From Cordia subcordata (taxonomy: Eukaryota > Streptophyta > Magnoliopsida > Boraginales > Cordiaceae): 64,000 bases of DNA. The stretch spans positions 496,001 through 560,000 of the forward strand of contig JAPTOF010000011.1 of NCBI GenBank assembly GCA_028554755.1, given 5' to 3'. Made by a program: the position numbers and the translations under genes. The notes beneath the pieces are model-generated. The model searched no databases. It was not told the DNA's origin and saw nothing but the letters and a program-made list of their open reading frames with translations. Every line of letters begins with the position of its first letter. Position 1 is the first letter of the stretch. Shown here piece after piece: positions 11,986-23,830 of the stretch.

Positions 11986-13700
11986 ATCATAATTAATTTA
12001 TGAGTATGGAATTGATACATGTATAATATGTCTCCTATCTTTGGAAATAAAATATACAAGTACTTTTACATCATTTGCCTTTGAGTAGATTAACCCTTAA
12101 ACTACTTGATACAATAGTGTCTTATCGTCCTCACAAGAACTCTACTGATGCAATGGCCAAACTTGTGAATGTTAAGTTAAGTGTCACGCTTATTTGAATT
12201 GACAGTTATCTGGATATGATCCAATTCAATAATTCAATCACTATTTCATTAGGCTTCTTAAATCCAGTAGTGAATTCTATCAATGGGATAGCCGAACATA
12301 CTATTTAAGTTGAGTGTATATGCATTCCTTATGTTCATTCCTCGTAACATTCTTGATTTAAGCCTTTTGATGGGATAGTGACTTTAATCAATGTTGCATG
12401 AGGTGATCTTTAGTGTAGAACTTCATCGATGGGATGGTCGAACTCAGGAACACCCTTTTGAATAGACATTTTAAATTCATCTTGCTAAATCTAGATAAAG
12501 TGTCACCCTCCGATGGGAAAATTAATGATGGTTACCATTAGTGTGAATCGAATATGGAAAGTTGTGGGGTATTGATAGTCCCCTCTCCCACTCAATATTT
12601 TACCTTAAGGATTTTCTCTATTTTTAGTATTCTTGATTTGTTTTATATCTAAACACGCTTTGGATTAGCAAAAAGCTTTGGTTTTTTGTGAATCCCCTTT
12701 ATGTTACTAAAACATTGTAATACCATAATAGAATATTTACCTAAATCTAGGTATGTAAACTCTTAGGTTGTCATATTGTAAATCTCAAGTCAAGTTCTTC
12801 ATTTTTTTCATGAGATCGCATGGCATTTGTAGATATAATTGCTTAAAATTATCTTGTCTAAGCCAATCTCATTCAAATGAACTTAACTATCTTTGAGAAT
12901 TAACACATAGGATTAACCAATTTTTATAAACCCTAGTGAGTGGACATACTTCTAGGTAGTAATCATGTTTTATGCTTATGCAAATATGTTAAAACATATA
13001 TCAATACATTATAAACATCCACCAAAATATGTTAGGATCCCTCTTTGATGGCTCCCTATAATCTTCAATGGCAAAGCACAAAACAGTAATTTTTTGTTGT
13101 AATTTCTGCCAGAGTTGGTAGACCACCAAGGAAGAGCCAGTCGACCGATTCTGATTGCTCCAAAAATTTTTAATTTTTGGAAGTGCCAGTCGACTAAGCA
13201 AGACTCCCTACCAGTTGACCTCCTGTTAGGTCCAGCCGGTCGACCGACTCTTCCATCGCCTTAGTTTTTGCCCTTTTTGCTCAGTTGATCGGCAAGCTCG
13301 ACCTGCTGTGACAAATTTGCTCTCGTATGCTACTTTTCCTTGGTCTTTAAAGGTTACAACAATAATGCACTTTGCTATTGTTAATACAAGCTTACAATCA
13401 TAAAAAAAAACGTTACAAGGATATCAAAATATCCTATGCTTCTTTTAAATAAAACTACAAGCAATAACCATAAAGATCTGTACATGAAATCACATATGGC
13501 CAAGCTTTGTTAACCATACACAAAATTCTATCACGTACACATATGAACCATCAAGGGGATTTTATATCACTTACACATACAACCATAAAACGACAAGTAT
13601 ATGCAACACAAAATTTCTTAATCTTGCCACTCATAAAATGACTAACATACTTATGCAAATACAATATTCTTGCATAGTCTAAGCATGTTGTGTATGAGCC
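11986..13700 (-). other. Untranslated leader of A2
   Basis: It is colinear with the A1 leader in reverse orientation. It contains variants of the CCGGTCGACCGG motif at about 13136-13150, 13186-13200 and 13235-13246, and the three spaced leader repeats at about 12136-12165, 12272-12298 and 12418-12446. I see no credible gene. Confidence 0.7.
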
Positions 13701-13716
13701 TAAGCTCTGATACCAA
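13701..13716 (-). other. Primer-binding site of A2 (iMet tRNA)
   Basis: On the minus strand TTGGTATCAGAGCTTA lies one base from the LTR end (CCTGCA). It keeps the exact core TGGTATCAGAGC, complementary to initiator-Met tRNA, and is better preserved than the A1 copy. Confidence 0.92.
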
Positions 13717-13717
13717 T

Positions 13718-16700
13718 TGCAGGATCGACAATATTAGACATAACACACACAAGAACATGCTTAAGAGCTTATGGAACATAACTAGTATTTGCATAATATG
13801 TAAAGCTAAACTCTTGAAGCGTGAGGTCTTTGGGGAAGCTATAACCATCACGAGCTTTGTTCTCGCTCACAAACAAGGCCACCAAATATTTTTGCTATAA
13901 GGGTGTCGTAAAATGCAACTCCCTAGTCTCCTTCCCTAAGATTAAAGAGACTTATCTTGAGAAAATAGCCTTCTGTATGGGAAGAAGCAAATTAATATGC
14001 TCTTGAAAAAATAGTGCAAAAAATCACACAATAAGTGAGTACCATGTGTTATAGTATTTTCTTGCCAAAGAGGAAGAAATCAACTACAAAGTGGATGGCA
14101 TAAAAGGTGTGAGGTCTTGCTTATTTATAAGGAGAACCTTGGAACCCAAGTTGCTAATCGTTCCATGTGGGAGAAATTTCCAATGTAATAATTTCTTATG
14201 CAACTTGTCCACTTGTTGTGGTAGACATGGGCCAAGTCTAATATCCAAGCCCAACACATAGTCTATAATCCATATGAAGGCCCAAGCACAATAGGAAACT
14301 AACCTAGCCCAATTAGGTTATCTAGGACTATAAAGATCCCAAACCTAATTCCAAGCTTTGGCCCAATAGGGCTACTACTACAATATGGAATTTACTCTTT
14401 CAACATTATTCTCTCAAAGTCATTTCAATTAGAGAAGTGACCAAGAAGACACAATTAACCTTGGCTCCCAAAAATAATAAAAAATGTCCTTGCCCAATCT
14501 AGGCGACATAATAATTATTTTTAACTCTGATTTATTCCACCATAAGGTTAAAGTTGCACTCCAAGAATAATTGTTGTTACCCATAAGCTTATCATAAGAA
14601 GAATGTGAACATTGTCTTTAACCTACTAAATAATTGATCATAATGCCCCTTTATGTATACCTATTGCTAAGGCAGGTCCTTTCGCCTATGTACTATCACC
14701 TCATTAGCTGTATCTTTTCTTTTGGGTCTCTTATCTTACTGTCAATCATCCTTGGTCATGGAATCTCTTTATCTCGGGAGCGATCCTTAAGCCACATGAC
14801 TAATACACCAATAAAGGTAGTAATACTAGATTTAGATTCGGATGATAAATTTGGACAATCCTATAGTAGGCACATATATTCCATATTGCATATGCATATT
14901 CTAATTAATTAGAACTTGGTACTTAATGCATAAGGCTGTTGATCCTAATAAAGTAAGATTTCACCCATAGTGAATCAAAGTACCAAACCCTAACTTCATT
15001 AGTTTATCCATATATGCTCAAGATTAAGAGTAATGATCATTCAGTAGCAGTGTGTATCTTGTTTTCTTTGTTTGATAGTACGTCTCTAGAAAACATACTC
15101 GCAATGGTCCTATCGAATACGTGACACACGTACTTGTTAGGATTAGCATGCCCTAAAGCTCACTTGTATATGACATTTTAGATGTTAAACAATGTATAAT
15201 CATTTTGTTAAATGGCATTATGAGTTTCTTACGTATTATTTCTAGTATATTTTATTGATGTATGTATAATAGTCCCTTGACTTGAACTAATGACTTGGGT
15301 GCGCAGTGAGGTTGGACGCATTTTAGGTCCAAGTCTAGATTTAGTCACGTCATAAATTGAGTCTGTAACCGAATAGTAGTGTTGGGTACTCTGCTGGGAT
15401 AAGGTTATATTAAGCAAGTCTGCTCGTTGAGGATAATCTACCTAGGTCATTGAAGGACTTTTCAGATTTGTCTCGATAGTACGTGTGTCACGTATTAGAC
15501 AGGACCATTATGAGTATGTTTTCTAGAGATGTACTATCAAAGAAAGAAATCAAGATACTCACTGCTACTAAATGATCAATACTCTTGGTCTTGAGCATAT
15601 GTTAATGAACTAATGAAGTTAGGGTTTGGTACTTTGATTCACCTTGGGTGAGATCTTACTTTATTAGGATCAACAGCCTCATGTGTTAAGTGCCAAGTTC
15701 TAATTAATTAGGACATGCATATGCAATATGGAATTTATGTACCCCCTTTGGGATTGTCCAAATTTATCATCTGAATCTAGATCTAATGATACTACCTTTA
15801 TGGGTGTATCGGTCATATGGCTTGAGGATTGCTCCCTAGATCAGGAGATTCCATGACCAAGGATGGTTGGCAACAGGACAACAGACCCAAAAGAAAAGAT
15901 GCAGCTAAGGAGGTAATACTACACAGGCCAAAGGACCGGTCTTAGTTGTGGGTATAAATAGAGGGGCATTATTATCAGTTATTTAGTAGGTCAAAAACAA
16001 AGTTCATACTCCTTTGTAATAAGCTTTTGGGTAATACCAATTATTCTTGGAGTGCAACTTTGATATTATGGTGGAATAGATTGCTGTTAAAAATAATTAT
16101 TATTATGTTGTCTAGATTGAGCAAGGACATTTTTTTATTATTTTTGGAAGCCAAGGTTAATTGTGTCTTCTTGGTCCCGTCCTAGTTGAAATGAATTTGA
16201 GAGAGTAATCTTGAAAGAGCAAATTTCATATTTTGGTAGTAGCCTTATTGGGCCAAAGGTTGGAATTGGGCTTGGGCTTTTTTTAGAGTCCAAGATAACC
16301 TAATTGGACTTGGATGGTTTCTTATTGGACTTGGGCCTCCACATGGATTATAGACTATGTGTTGTGCTTAGATTGTGGGCTTGACCCAATCTTTCAAGAC
16401 ATGTGCTAGCAAGTTACTACAAGAAAAATTCAAATTGTACAAGTAACTTCCATGACATATGGCAAACGTTTACTACAAAGAAAAAGTTTCCCACATGGAA
16501 AGTTTACAAGGTTTAGGGGCCAAACTTTGCCTATAAACAAGCAATGCGTTAAACCATTTCTAGCATCAAAAAAAATTTTGAAGTTGATCTCTTCCATATT
16601 GGCAAGAGAATATTACAACACATAATATACACTTATTGTGTGGTTTTTTGCTCTAGATTTTCAATAGCATAGCATATTACTTTGCTTCTTCCCATACAAG

Positions 16701-17356
16701 AGGCTATTCTCGTAAGATAAGTCTCTTTAACCATAAGGAAGAAGACTAGGAAGTTGCATATTGTGACACCCTTATAGTAAATTTTTTTTTGTGGCCTTGT
16801 TCGTGATCGAGAACAAAGCTTGTGATGGTTTTAGCTTCATCAAAGACCCCACGCTTCAAGTGGTTAGCTTTACATATTTTGCAATTCTAGTTATGTTCTA
16901 TATGTTCTTAAGCATGTTCTTGTATGTGTTATGTGGCTATTTTATTTTCCTAGCGTAGTTTCTTGGTAGAATTTTTTGAAAATATAGACTAGGATAGACC
17001 ACATGTAATATTATTGATCCTATAGTACTATCGAAACAAGTTTGGAAAATCCTCCAACAATCATAAAAAAGAAGACTTGCTCAATATAACCTTCTCCTAG
17101 TAGAGTGCACAACACTACCATTTAGTTATAGACTTAATTTATAATGTGATTAAATCTAGGCTGACCTACTATATATACATCCTAATTACGTACCCAAGTC
17201 ATTATTTTAAGTCAAGGGACCTTTATACATACATTTGTAAACATACTAGAGGTAATATGTAAGAAACCCATAATGCCATTTAACAAAATGATTATACATT
17301 GTTTAACATCCAAAATATCATATACAAGTGAGCTTTGCGGCATACTAATCCTAACA
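13718..17356 (-). repeat. 5' LTR of A2, interrupted by solo LTR A3
   Basis: The LTR occupies 13718-15134 and 17030-17356 (about 1744 bp without the insert). On the minus strand it starts TGTTAGGATTAG at 17356 and ends GATCCTGCA at 13718. A TATAAATA-like box is at about 14122-14129. Removing A3 and one GTACT copy restores colinearity with other family-A LTRs. Confidence 0.93.
15135..17024 (+). mobile_element. Solo LTR A3 (Copia family A) nested in A2 LTR
   Basis: This 1890-bp LTR begins TGTTAGGATTAGCATG and ends GATCCTATA. It is flanked by a perfect 5-bp duplication GTACT (15130-15134 and 17025-17029). No internal sequence is present. The terminal CA has become TA. It has a TATAAAC box at about 16532. 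It is a family-A LTR inserted in opposite orientation into another LTR of the same family. Confidence 0.96.
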
Positions 17357-18905
17357 TCTTGGTGGTCACTTGTATCCTCTTCCCCAACCCTCATTTATGC
17401 TTCCCAATCCTTGTGTTTTATGTGGTTACGGTGAGCATCATACTACATGTTGCCCCTTTGCATATGGAAATCCCTAATTTTGGGCCAATGTAAGTCATGG
17501 CCTATATAGTCATGCATCAATTCATGCATCACCATCTAGCTATCATGATTATAGGGAGTCATCTTATTTTTGTGATCTTTGTGGAAGCCGTGACCATGAC
17601 TTTGATTCTTGTCCCACTTTTCTTGCAAAGCCCAAGAGTGCCCCTAGTAATCATGTGCCTATGTAAGCATCTATATCTAGTCATTATGATTGTAGGGAGG
17701 CACATCATTCACACTTGTCTTAGGGTCAAAATGAGTCTTCATTCTACCCACCTCCTTTTTTTGAATGTCCATCTTCTATACCATCTTTTCCCACCTATTC
17801 TTCTCCCAAGTTTTTAATGGTTATGCTAAGAATGATTTTCAAAATGATTACCATTTTCATTTGGGTAAACCCTTTCTCTTAGGTCTTCCTCAAACAAAGA
17901 TGAAAAGTTAGAATATCCCTGACTCATAATTTGTTCCAAACTTGAGAGACTAAAAGAGATGACTGAATAAGTATCCAGAATAGTCAAGAGCTTGAATAGA
18001 GAGGTTGAGAATGAACAACTCATGAGTGAGAGACTTCAGATATCTCTAGACTAGGTTAAAGGGATGGAAGTGAGACCTCTAGATGAAAAAGATAATATTT
18101 GGGAGAAAGAGATAGAGAGAAAGGTTGTGGAGTGTTTACATCTTGTAGTGAGAAAGAAGATAAGCTCAATAGCACTTTGGTTCTTATGACAACCTTGGCT
18201 CTGTTTTAGAGGAAATGGTACCCTATTCTCTCGGGCTTTCATCGCCTCCTATTGAGTCATATGAACCTATTTTTCCCTCTCTTCTTATGTCTCAACCATG
18301 TTTGGAGAATGAACTTGATGTTATCATTGCTCAATTCAACTCTGATGCCTTTTAAAGTGAGATGAGTGCGCACACTCCCATTCCATTTATATGTTTACAT
18401 AATGAGCCATTTGAGTCTACTTTACCACCTCCATGCATATCTACCCTTTGTGAGAAGTTAGAGTGACCCTTGTTTGATCATACCATATCTCATAGAGAGG
18501 AAGAGTTTAGCACTTGCATGTCTCCTCCCATTAACCTTCCTTTTCCAAATGTCACCCAAACTTCTTACTCCCATTCTGTTGAGTCTTCCCTTTCTTTAGA
18601 GCTTACATTTATACCTTCTTGTGTGGAACACCTTCACCTAGGATTAAGGCATACACTTCCCTCATTGCATGCACTTAACCTTTCATTGACCCATGGAAAG
18701 GGTGTGTTCTTAGCCCTAGATCACGAGAAAAGGGCTATAGGGTAGTTAATTAGTGAGCAAGTAGGGCATGCTCCTTCTTATTGTTGCGTGACCCCTACCA
18801 TATTCATTATTTCATCTTTTGTGGCATGATCCTTTTTCTACAATGTTCCCTGCTTTGATGATAATCCAGCAATTTATGCGATGCAACATTAAACACGTCT
18901 TGCTC
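17357..18905 (+). pseudogene. Knuckle/coiled-coil/KRAIGW protein of B1 (degenerate)
   Basis: In shifting frames it matches the two-part ORF of element C in order: WWSLVSSSP, a CCHC knuckle read as CDLCGSRDHDFDSC (about 17568-17615), a Ser/Pro-rich stretch, a coiled coil (about 17930-18100), an acidic region and a C-terminal part. That part (18470-18745) has LTFIPSCVEHLHLGLRHTLP and ends LDHEKRAIG before a TAG. The last segment resembles the protease-RT linker of Athila polyproteins. Multiple frameshifts and stops make it a pseudogene. The function of the protein is unknown; a gag-like packaging role is inferred from the knuckle. Confidence 0.75.
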
Positions 18906-20382
18906 TAACATTGGCCTGTGGTTGGGGGCGTTAAATCCAACACTACTAGAAAGCACCCTCGGCTTGTCTATATTTTCCTTATTCTTCTTGTATATACTAC
19001 TTTTTGGTTTTGTATATAATAGATTAGTTTTCTTTCACTTATTCTTCCTTTGTATATATAGTAGATTAGATTGTTTTGTTTCTTTTACCTTTTGATAGTT
19101 TAGGATTTCTCTTGTTTGTTTGAATTCTTAGTAGGTTAGATTTTTTCTCGCTTACTTGTTCTTGCTCCATTCCATCATTTGTTCGTCAATCATATACGCT
19201 TTGTACACATCCTTGTTTAGCATTTCAAATGTCAGTGTTGACTTACATAGTATTATCTACTAATCTCTTCTTTGTTTTTTGAGCATTACTGCTTTCTACA
19301 AAAGATGGACACTCGTAGATGAATGAATTGTCATTGGCATTCGCGGACTACACGGAAACAAGGTTGTATCTATCCATCTTTGACTTGTCCCTATCTATCC
19401 TTCTCCACATTCCTCATATTGTCTCATGTTGCTTGCTTGTCATGTGGTTGTGGGCTATTTGCTTGAGGACAAACAAAGTTTAGGTTCAGGGGTGTGGCAG
19501 TAATTTTATTGTTTATATCATGTTTAGGGTAGATTTGCACAGCATGCTTTGTTTTTGCTCAAAATTTGTTCAATTTTTTTTTTTTTTGCATGTTTTGAGT
19601 TGTTTATCTCCATCTTGGTTGGAGAGTTGGCTTTTGTTATTAACTTAATTAATTAGAGAAGATGAGGTAGTATTGTAGGAAGTGAATGGAATGCGGGGTA
19701 TGACCTAAACTTTGAAGAAAATCCTTTTGAAAACTGTAGGAGTGAGCACTTCTAAGAATGCGCCTTGTAGTTTTCCCACAACATGATTGGAAAAAGTGTT
19801 TCTAAACGGTTGTTGACATGAGTACCCCTTCCTTGATTGGTTCTTTTAGCATGCTTTAGCCTTTTTTATTTCTTTTCTTTTTGGTCTATGTTATGTATTG
19901 AAGAAAAAAATGTAAGAAATAATGGAAAAAATATAAAAAAATGAAAAAGAAGTAAAAATTGAGAAAAAGCCAAAAAGGCAACAAAAAGATGAAAAAGTGA
20001 AGTATGTTGAATAAGTGTCAAGGGACACAATGTCAATTTGACACGTGTTTCATTTTATTATTTTGTTGTATTGTGAATAAGGTTGTTACATCAATTGTGA
20101 GCCACTATGATATATTCTTCTCTTCCTTGTATCTTTAGGGCTAAGTGTATATTGAGAGGCCATAGTTGGAATCCTAAGTTTGTAATTGTCTTAGCTACTT
20201 GTTAAGTTCCCAAAAGGTGTAAGACCTCTTGTGGAGAAGCCCTTACACAAAGTAAATAAACTCATATACCCCTTGAAGGTGAAAAGACAGCAAGTCAATG
20301 CAACTGGTAACTCTTTGAAAAGCATGAGGATAGACTTGGTTCAGGCTTGCTTAGGGACAAACAAAAAGAAGGTTAAGGGTAT
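18906..20382 (+). other. 3' non-coding region and PPT of B1
   Basis: It starts with a GGCGTTAAATCCAACACTACTAGAAAGCACCC sequence, equivalent to the conserved post-ORF ACTAGGAGGCACCCTAGG of the group. It contains a hairpin plus purine tract at about 19458-19498 (GCTTGAGGACAAACAAAG, then AGGGGTGTGG), an A-rich stretch (19905-20000), a GTGTCAA...TTGACAC inverted repeat (about 20017-20044) and the terminal module with PPT at about 20345-20382. No gene is seen. Confidence 0.75.
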
Positions 20383-21966
20383 TGATGTGTGTCATTTGTG
20401 CGTGTCTGCATCTAGTTTTTGCAAGCACATTTAAAGGTATTTAGAGTATACTTGAGTGCATTTAGTATAGAGTTTATGCACAATTGTTAATATTTGTACA
20501 TAATGTATTACTACACTAACTGTTATATTTTGTGTTTTAGGTGAGAATTGGAGTGATGATCGGAGTTTAATTGATGATGCTTGAGATATGGAGTAAAGTA
20601 TTAAGGCGTTTTGAAGATAAAGAAATGAAGAAAAAGCACTTTGCTCCCGAATGAAACATGAAGCAAATACAAAAGACCGAGTGCAAAATGGTCAAGATTA
20701 AGCTAAAAACAAAGAAGAACGATCGACCTCTCTTTGAAGCTGTTCGACCAGCTAGTCCCCCGACTGTACCCAAGATAGCCATATTTAAGTGCACTTTTCA
20801 GCAAAATTAGAGGAGGAACCCAGTAATCTCTTACACCCATTAGCCTTAACCCTTTTCCAACTTCAACAAATACCCTAAAACACTATCTAAACCCCACACC
20901 AAGCTAGAATTGAACCATCTAACAATAACTTGTACGGATTCAGAAGCAAGATTTAGATGAGTTCTTCTTGTTCTCTTTCTAGATTTTGTAAATATGTTGC
21001 TAGATTAGGCTAGATCTTTGGGTATTTGTTATTGGATATTAGATCAGGGCTATGAATAAAGGATTTGTGTATATCTTTGTCTGTTAAAACATGCTTCTTT
21101 ACATTGATTAATGGCATGAATCAATATGTCTATGTTTCTTCTTGTTCTCTTTCTAGATTTTGTAAATATGTTGCTAGATTAGGCTAAATCTTTGGGTGTT
21201 TGTTGTTGTATATTAGATCAGGGCTATGAATAAAGGATTTGTGTATATCTTTGTCTATTAAAACATGCTTCTTTACATTGATTAATGGCATGAATCAATA
21301 TGTCTATGTTTTGATAATCAAACATGTCTATGTGTTTGTTAAAATGCCTAAGTGAAGCTGCATGTGTTATTTCGTGCTTAAATGCTATTGGTAGTGGTGT
21401 CACCTAAGCCTTGGTCTATACTACTGGCATGAGCCCTATTTGCCACTATATGTGTTGATTAGTATGCTTAATTAACGACTTGTGTGGTAAGAGTATGCCT
21501 TTAGTCTGAAACAATACTAAAAAGATACCCACTAGTACTAGTTAATGCTCTAAGAGTCTAATTTCTAGTCTAAAACATTACTAATAAGTTAGTCTCAAGT
21601 AGGACATTAATCAACACCAAAGAGAACAATCAAACCATAGATAGCCCAAAGCATTATCATAGCCTGAGTCTAGTTGCAATACAATTGCTTGAGATTCCCT
21701 TCCACCTTGCAAATCTTTATTTCCTTAGCTTGGCACCTATAGTTCCTCTATTAAATTAGGTCAGCTTAGGTTTATTTCTCTTTCCCCAAGCTCCGTTAAA
21801 GAAAACATACACACACACGCACGTATCTAGTTTTAGGTACCTAGCATATAAAGACCAAACTAAGGTAGCCTCCCTTTGGAGACGATACCCATATGCACGC
21901 ATTATACTAGACATGATCCATACCATTGCGGGTGTACAACTTGGTTGTATTTGTGCCTTATTATCA
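20383..21966 (+). repeat. 3' LTR of B1
   Basis: It is about 1584 bp, beginning TGATGTGTGTCATTTGTG and ending near CCTTATTATCA. It contains a degenerate GATCGACC/GTTCGACCAGC cluster at 20720-20755 followed by an ATATTTAAG box (about 20783). It also carries a 174-bp internal tandem duplication (20962-21309). The 3' boundary is set by analogy with C and is less certain than the start. Confidence 0.82.
20962..21309 (+). repeat. Tandem duplication (2 x 174 bp) inside B1 LTR
   Basis: The segment starting TTCTTCTTGTTCTCTTTC at 20962 recurs at 21136 with only a few substitutions through TCAATATGTCTATGTT. Sister LTRs (F, E) have a single copy of this segment, so the duplication is specific to this LTR or its subfamily. 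Confidence 0.9.
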
Positions 21967-22596
21967 CACACCACTGACTACACATCAGTGGGCTTTGTGG
22001 TTTAGCATTCCTAGCTCAATTGGTATAAGGTCCTTTACTGGGTTCTTTTTTCTTGGGTCATCTTTCTCTTTGGCAATTTCCATCGTTATGTTTTCAATCT
22101 TCTACTTCCTATTTTTTGGTTTAAGGGAAGTTGCATAACATGATCTTATCTCGTGTTGGTTTCCTCAAGCAGTGATCACCCTGCTCTATGGTGGAAATTT
22201 CATCATTTAGTGGTATGTTGAAACTATTGCCCTATGTTTATTCAACACTGTTCGCCCAATGATCTCGTTAAGAGTCATTAGGCAGCCAACCACTACAAAG
22301 TCTGTTATAAGGTCAATGAGTCTACTTCCATCCTTGATAATTAGAGGTAGACTCGTCACTCTTTCTGCTCACGCATTATTTCTAGAAAATCCGACAAGCT
22401 CATTTTTCAGAGAAGCGAGTCTCAACTTATCGAGATTTAATTTCTTGAATGCCTCATAGTATAGCATATCGGCTGCACCACCTGTGTCTACTAGTATCTT
22501 TCGCGTTGTATATTTAGCCAAAGTAACATTAATTATTAAAGGGTCATTATGATTTACCAATATCCCAGTAAGGCTAGAGCTTCTTGGAGTGACCTA
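21967..22596 (-). pseudogene. pol: Ty3/Gypsy (Tat-like) aspartic protease fragment
   Basis: On the minus strand the reading HNDPLIINVTLAKYTTRK runs into ILVDTGGAADMLYYEAFKKL, then a stop, then VTSLPLI and NEIIGRTVLNKHRAIVSTYH. This is the retropepsin and following segment typical of Tat-lineage polyproteins (active site DTG in VDTGGAADML). Several stops follow. It is flanked by the B1 LTR on the left and LTR F on the right and is a relic of an older element that received these insertions. Confidence 0.8.
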
Positions 22597-23830
22597 TATT
22601 GTGTGTCATTTGTGTATGTCTTTGCATACACTTTTAGGGTGTTTTGAGCATAACTGAGTGCATTTAGGGTTGCATTTGTGCACAATTAGTCATATAGGCT
22701 AATATAAGTGTCAAATGCATAAATGCTACACTACATGCCCTATTTCATGTTTTAAGTGTACTTTGGGAGAAGGAATTGAGCTTAAAATTTTAGATGCTAG
22801 GATCATGTAAGGAAAAGAAACGAAGACCATTTGGAAGCTCCCGAATGAAGAATGAAACAATCGGATGGAATAAAGCACGAGCGGAGCTAAAAATGGAATT
22901 TTCAGCCATGGGCCGGTCTCACCCCTGCCCAGGGCCCGTTGACCGACCTGGAAGACCAGCCACATCCAAAAAAATACTCCCAAGGTCGATCACACTTCAT
23001 TCAAGGTCAATTTACCAACCCTTCTTCCGACCTTACGCACTAGAGAGCTATAAATAGGGCTTTTTAGGCCATTTTGAGAGAAAAAACTTCATTTTTCTTT
23101 AAACCCATTTCAGCCTAACCCTAATTGCATTCAATAAACACCTTCAAAAATCTTTTAAACACCTAACCAAGCTAGGATTGAAGCATCCAACAAGGATTTA
23201 AAGAGCTTGTACAGATTTGGAAGCAAGATTTAGGAGAGTTCTTCTTGTTCTCTTTCTATTTCTTGTAAATATGTTGCTTGATTAGATTAGATCTTTGGGT
23301 GTTTGTTGTTGTATATTAGGTTAGGGCTTTGAATAAAGGATTTATGTGTATTTATGGATCTTAATACATGCTTGTTTATATTGATTAATGGCATGATTTA
23401 ATATGTCTATGTACTGAAAATCGGATATGTCTATGTGTTCAATAAAATGCCTAAATGAAGATGCAGGTTTATTTTGTGCTTAAACCACTTATTTCTTGCT
23501 ATTGTGATGGTTGATTAGTGGTTCTTAATATATGTTTAAGCTAGGTTCAGTCATCTTTAGCTTTAAACCCAGTTAATAAGCTTTCAACTAATGTAATCCA
23601 GCTTAAACGGACTAGTTCTTAGCTTTAAATCTAGTTAATCATTTAGACATTAGGGTTAGATCTAATCAACTTCACCTGAGACCTAATTAACTAAGCCAAA
23701 AATCCTAGTTCATAAAGACCACAATATACTCCAGGAGTCAGTGCCAAGGGATAGACTTACACGAAGTCTTAAAGGGTAAGAAAGTTAGTTGGTAAGGCTC
23801 GAGGATACGTCTTGGATTGTGTGTGATTGT
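22597..23830 (+). repeat. LTR fragment F (Athila-type, 3'-truncated)
   Basis: The head resembles the B1 and E LTR starts (TGTGTGTCATTTGTG, about one mutation from TGATGTGTGTCATTTG). It has a GGCCGGTCTCACC...GTTGACCGACC cluster at 22910-22955, a CTATAAATAGG box at about 23048, CATGTCTATGTG-type repeats and TTAGCT...AGTTAA hairpin relics at about 23560-23640. It stops at 23830 where another LTR head begins. No PBS or internal region follows. Confidence 0.8.

Larger units (their letters stand above)
10487..17356 (-). mobile_element. Ty1/Copia element A2 (3' part outside window)
   Basis: On the minus strand the order is 5' LTR (17356 down to 13718, interrupted by solo LTR A3), PBS, leader, gag, protease and the start of integrase. 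The reading stops inside integrase at 10487 where A1 begins. The simplest reading is that A1 inserted into A2 and the remaining pol and 3' LTR lie left of the window. The right flank (17357 onward) is the coding region of an Athila-type derivative (B1), so A2 itself inserted into B1. Confidence 0.9.
17357..21966 (+). mobile_element. Non-autonomous Athila-type element B1 (5' part interrupted or outside window)
   Basis: Right of A2, the plus strand holds the decayed ORF of the non-autonomous group (compare element C), its 3' non-coding region, a PPT and a 3' LTR. The first codons after the junction correspond to the N-terminus of the C ORF (the SWWSLV segment), so its 5' LTR and start lie left of A2, outside the window. 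No RT, RNase H or integrase is present between the ORF and the LTR. Confidence 0.85.

Noticed and set aside
14634..14912. 92-codon open frame on the plus strand
   Set aside because: It lies inside the minus-strand LTR of A2 and its equivalent in other family-A LTRs is broken; it is a shadow ORF.
21756..22138. Possible host gene exon near the end of the B1 LTR
   Set aside because: Both ORFs cross the LTR end into the Tat-like relic read on the minus strand; no splice-bounded coding signal or known protein is recognised.
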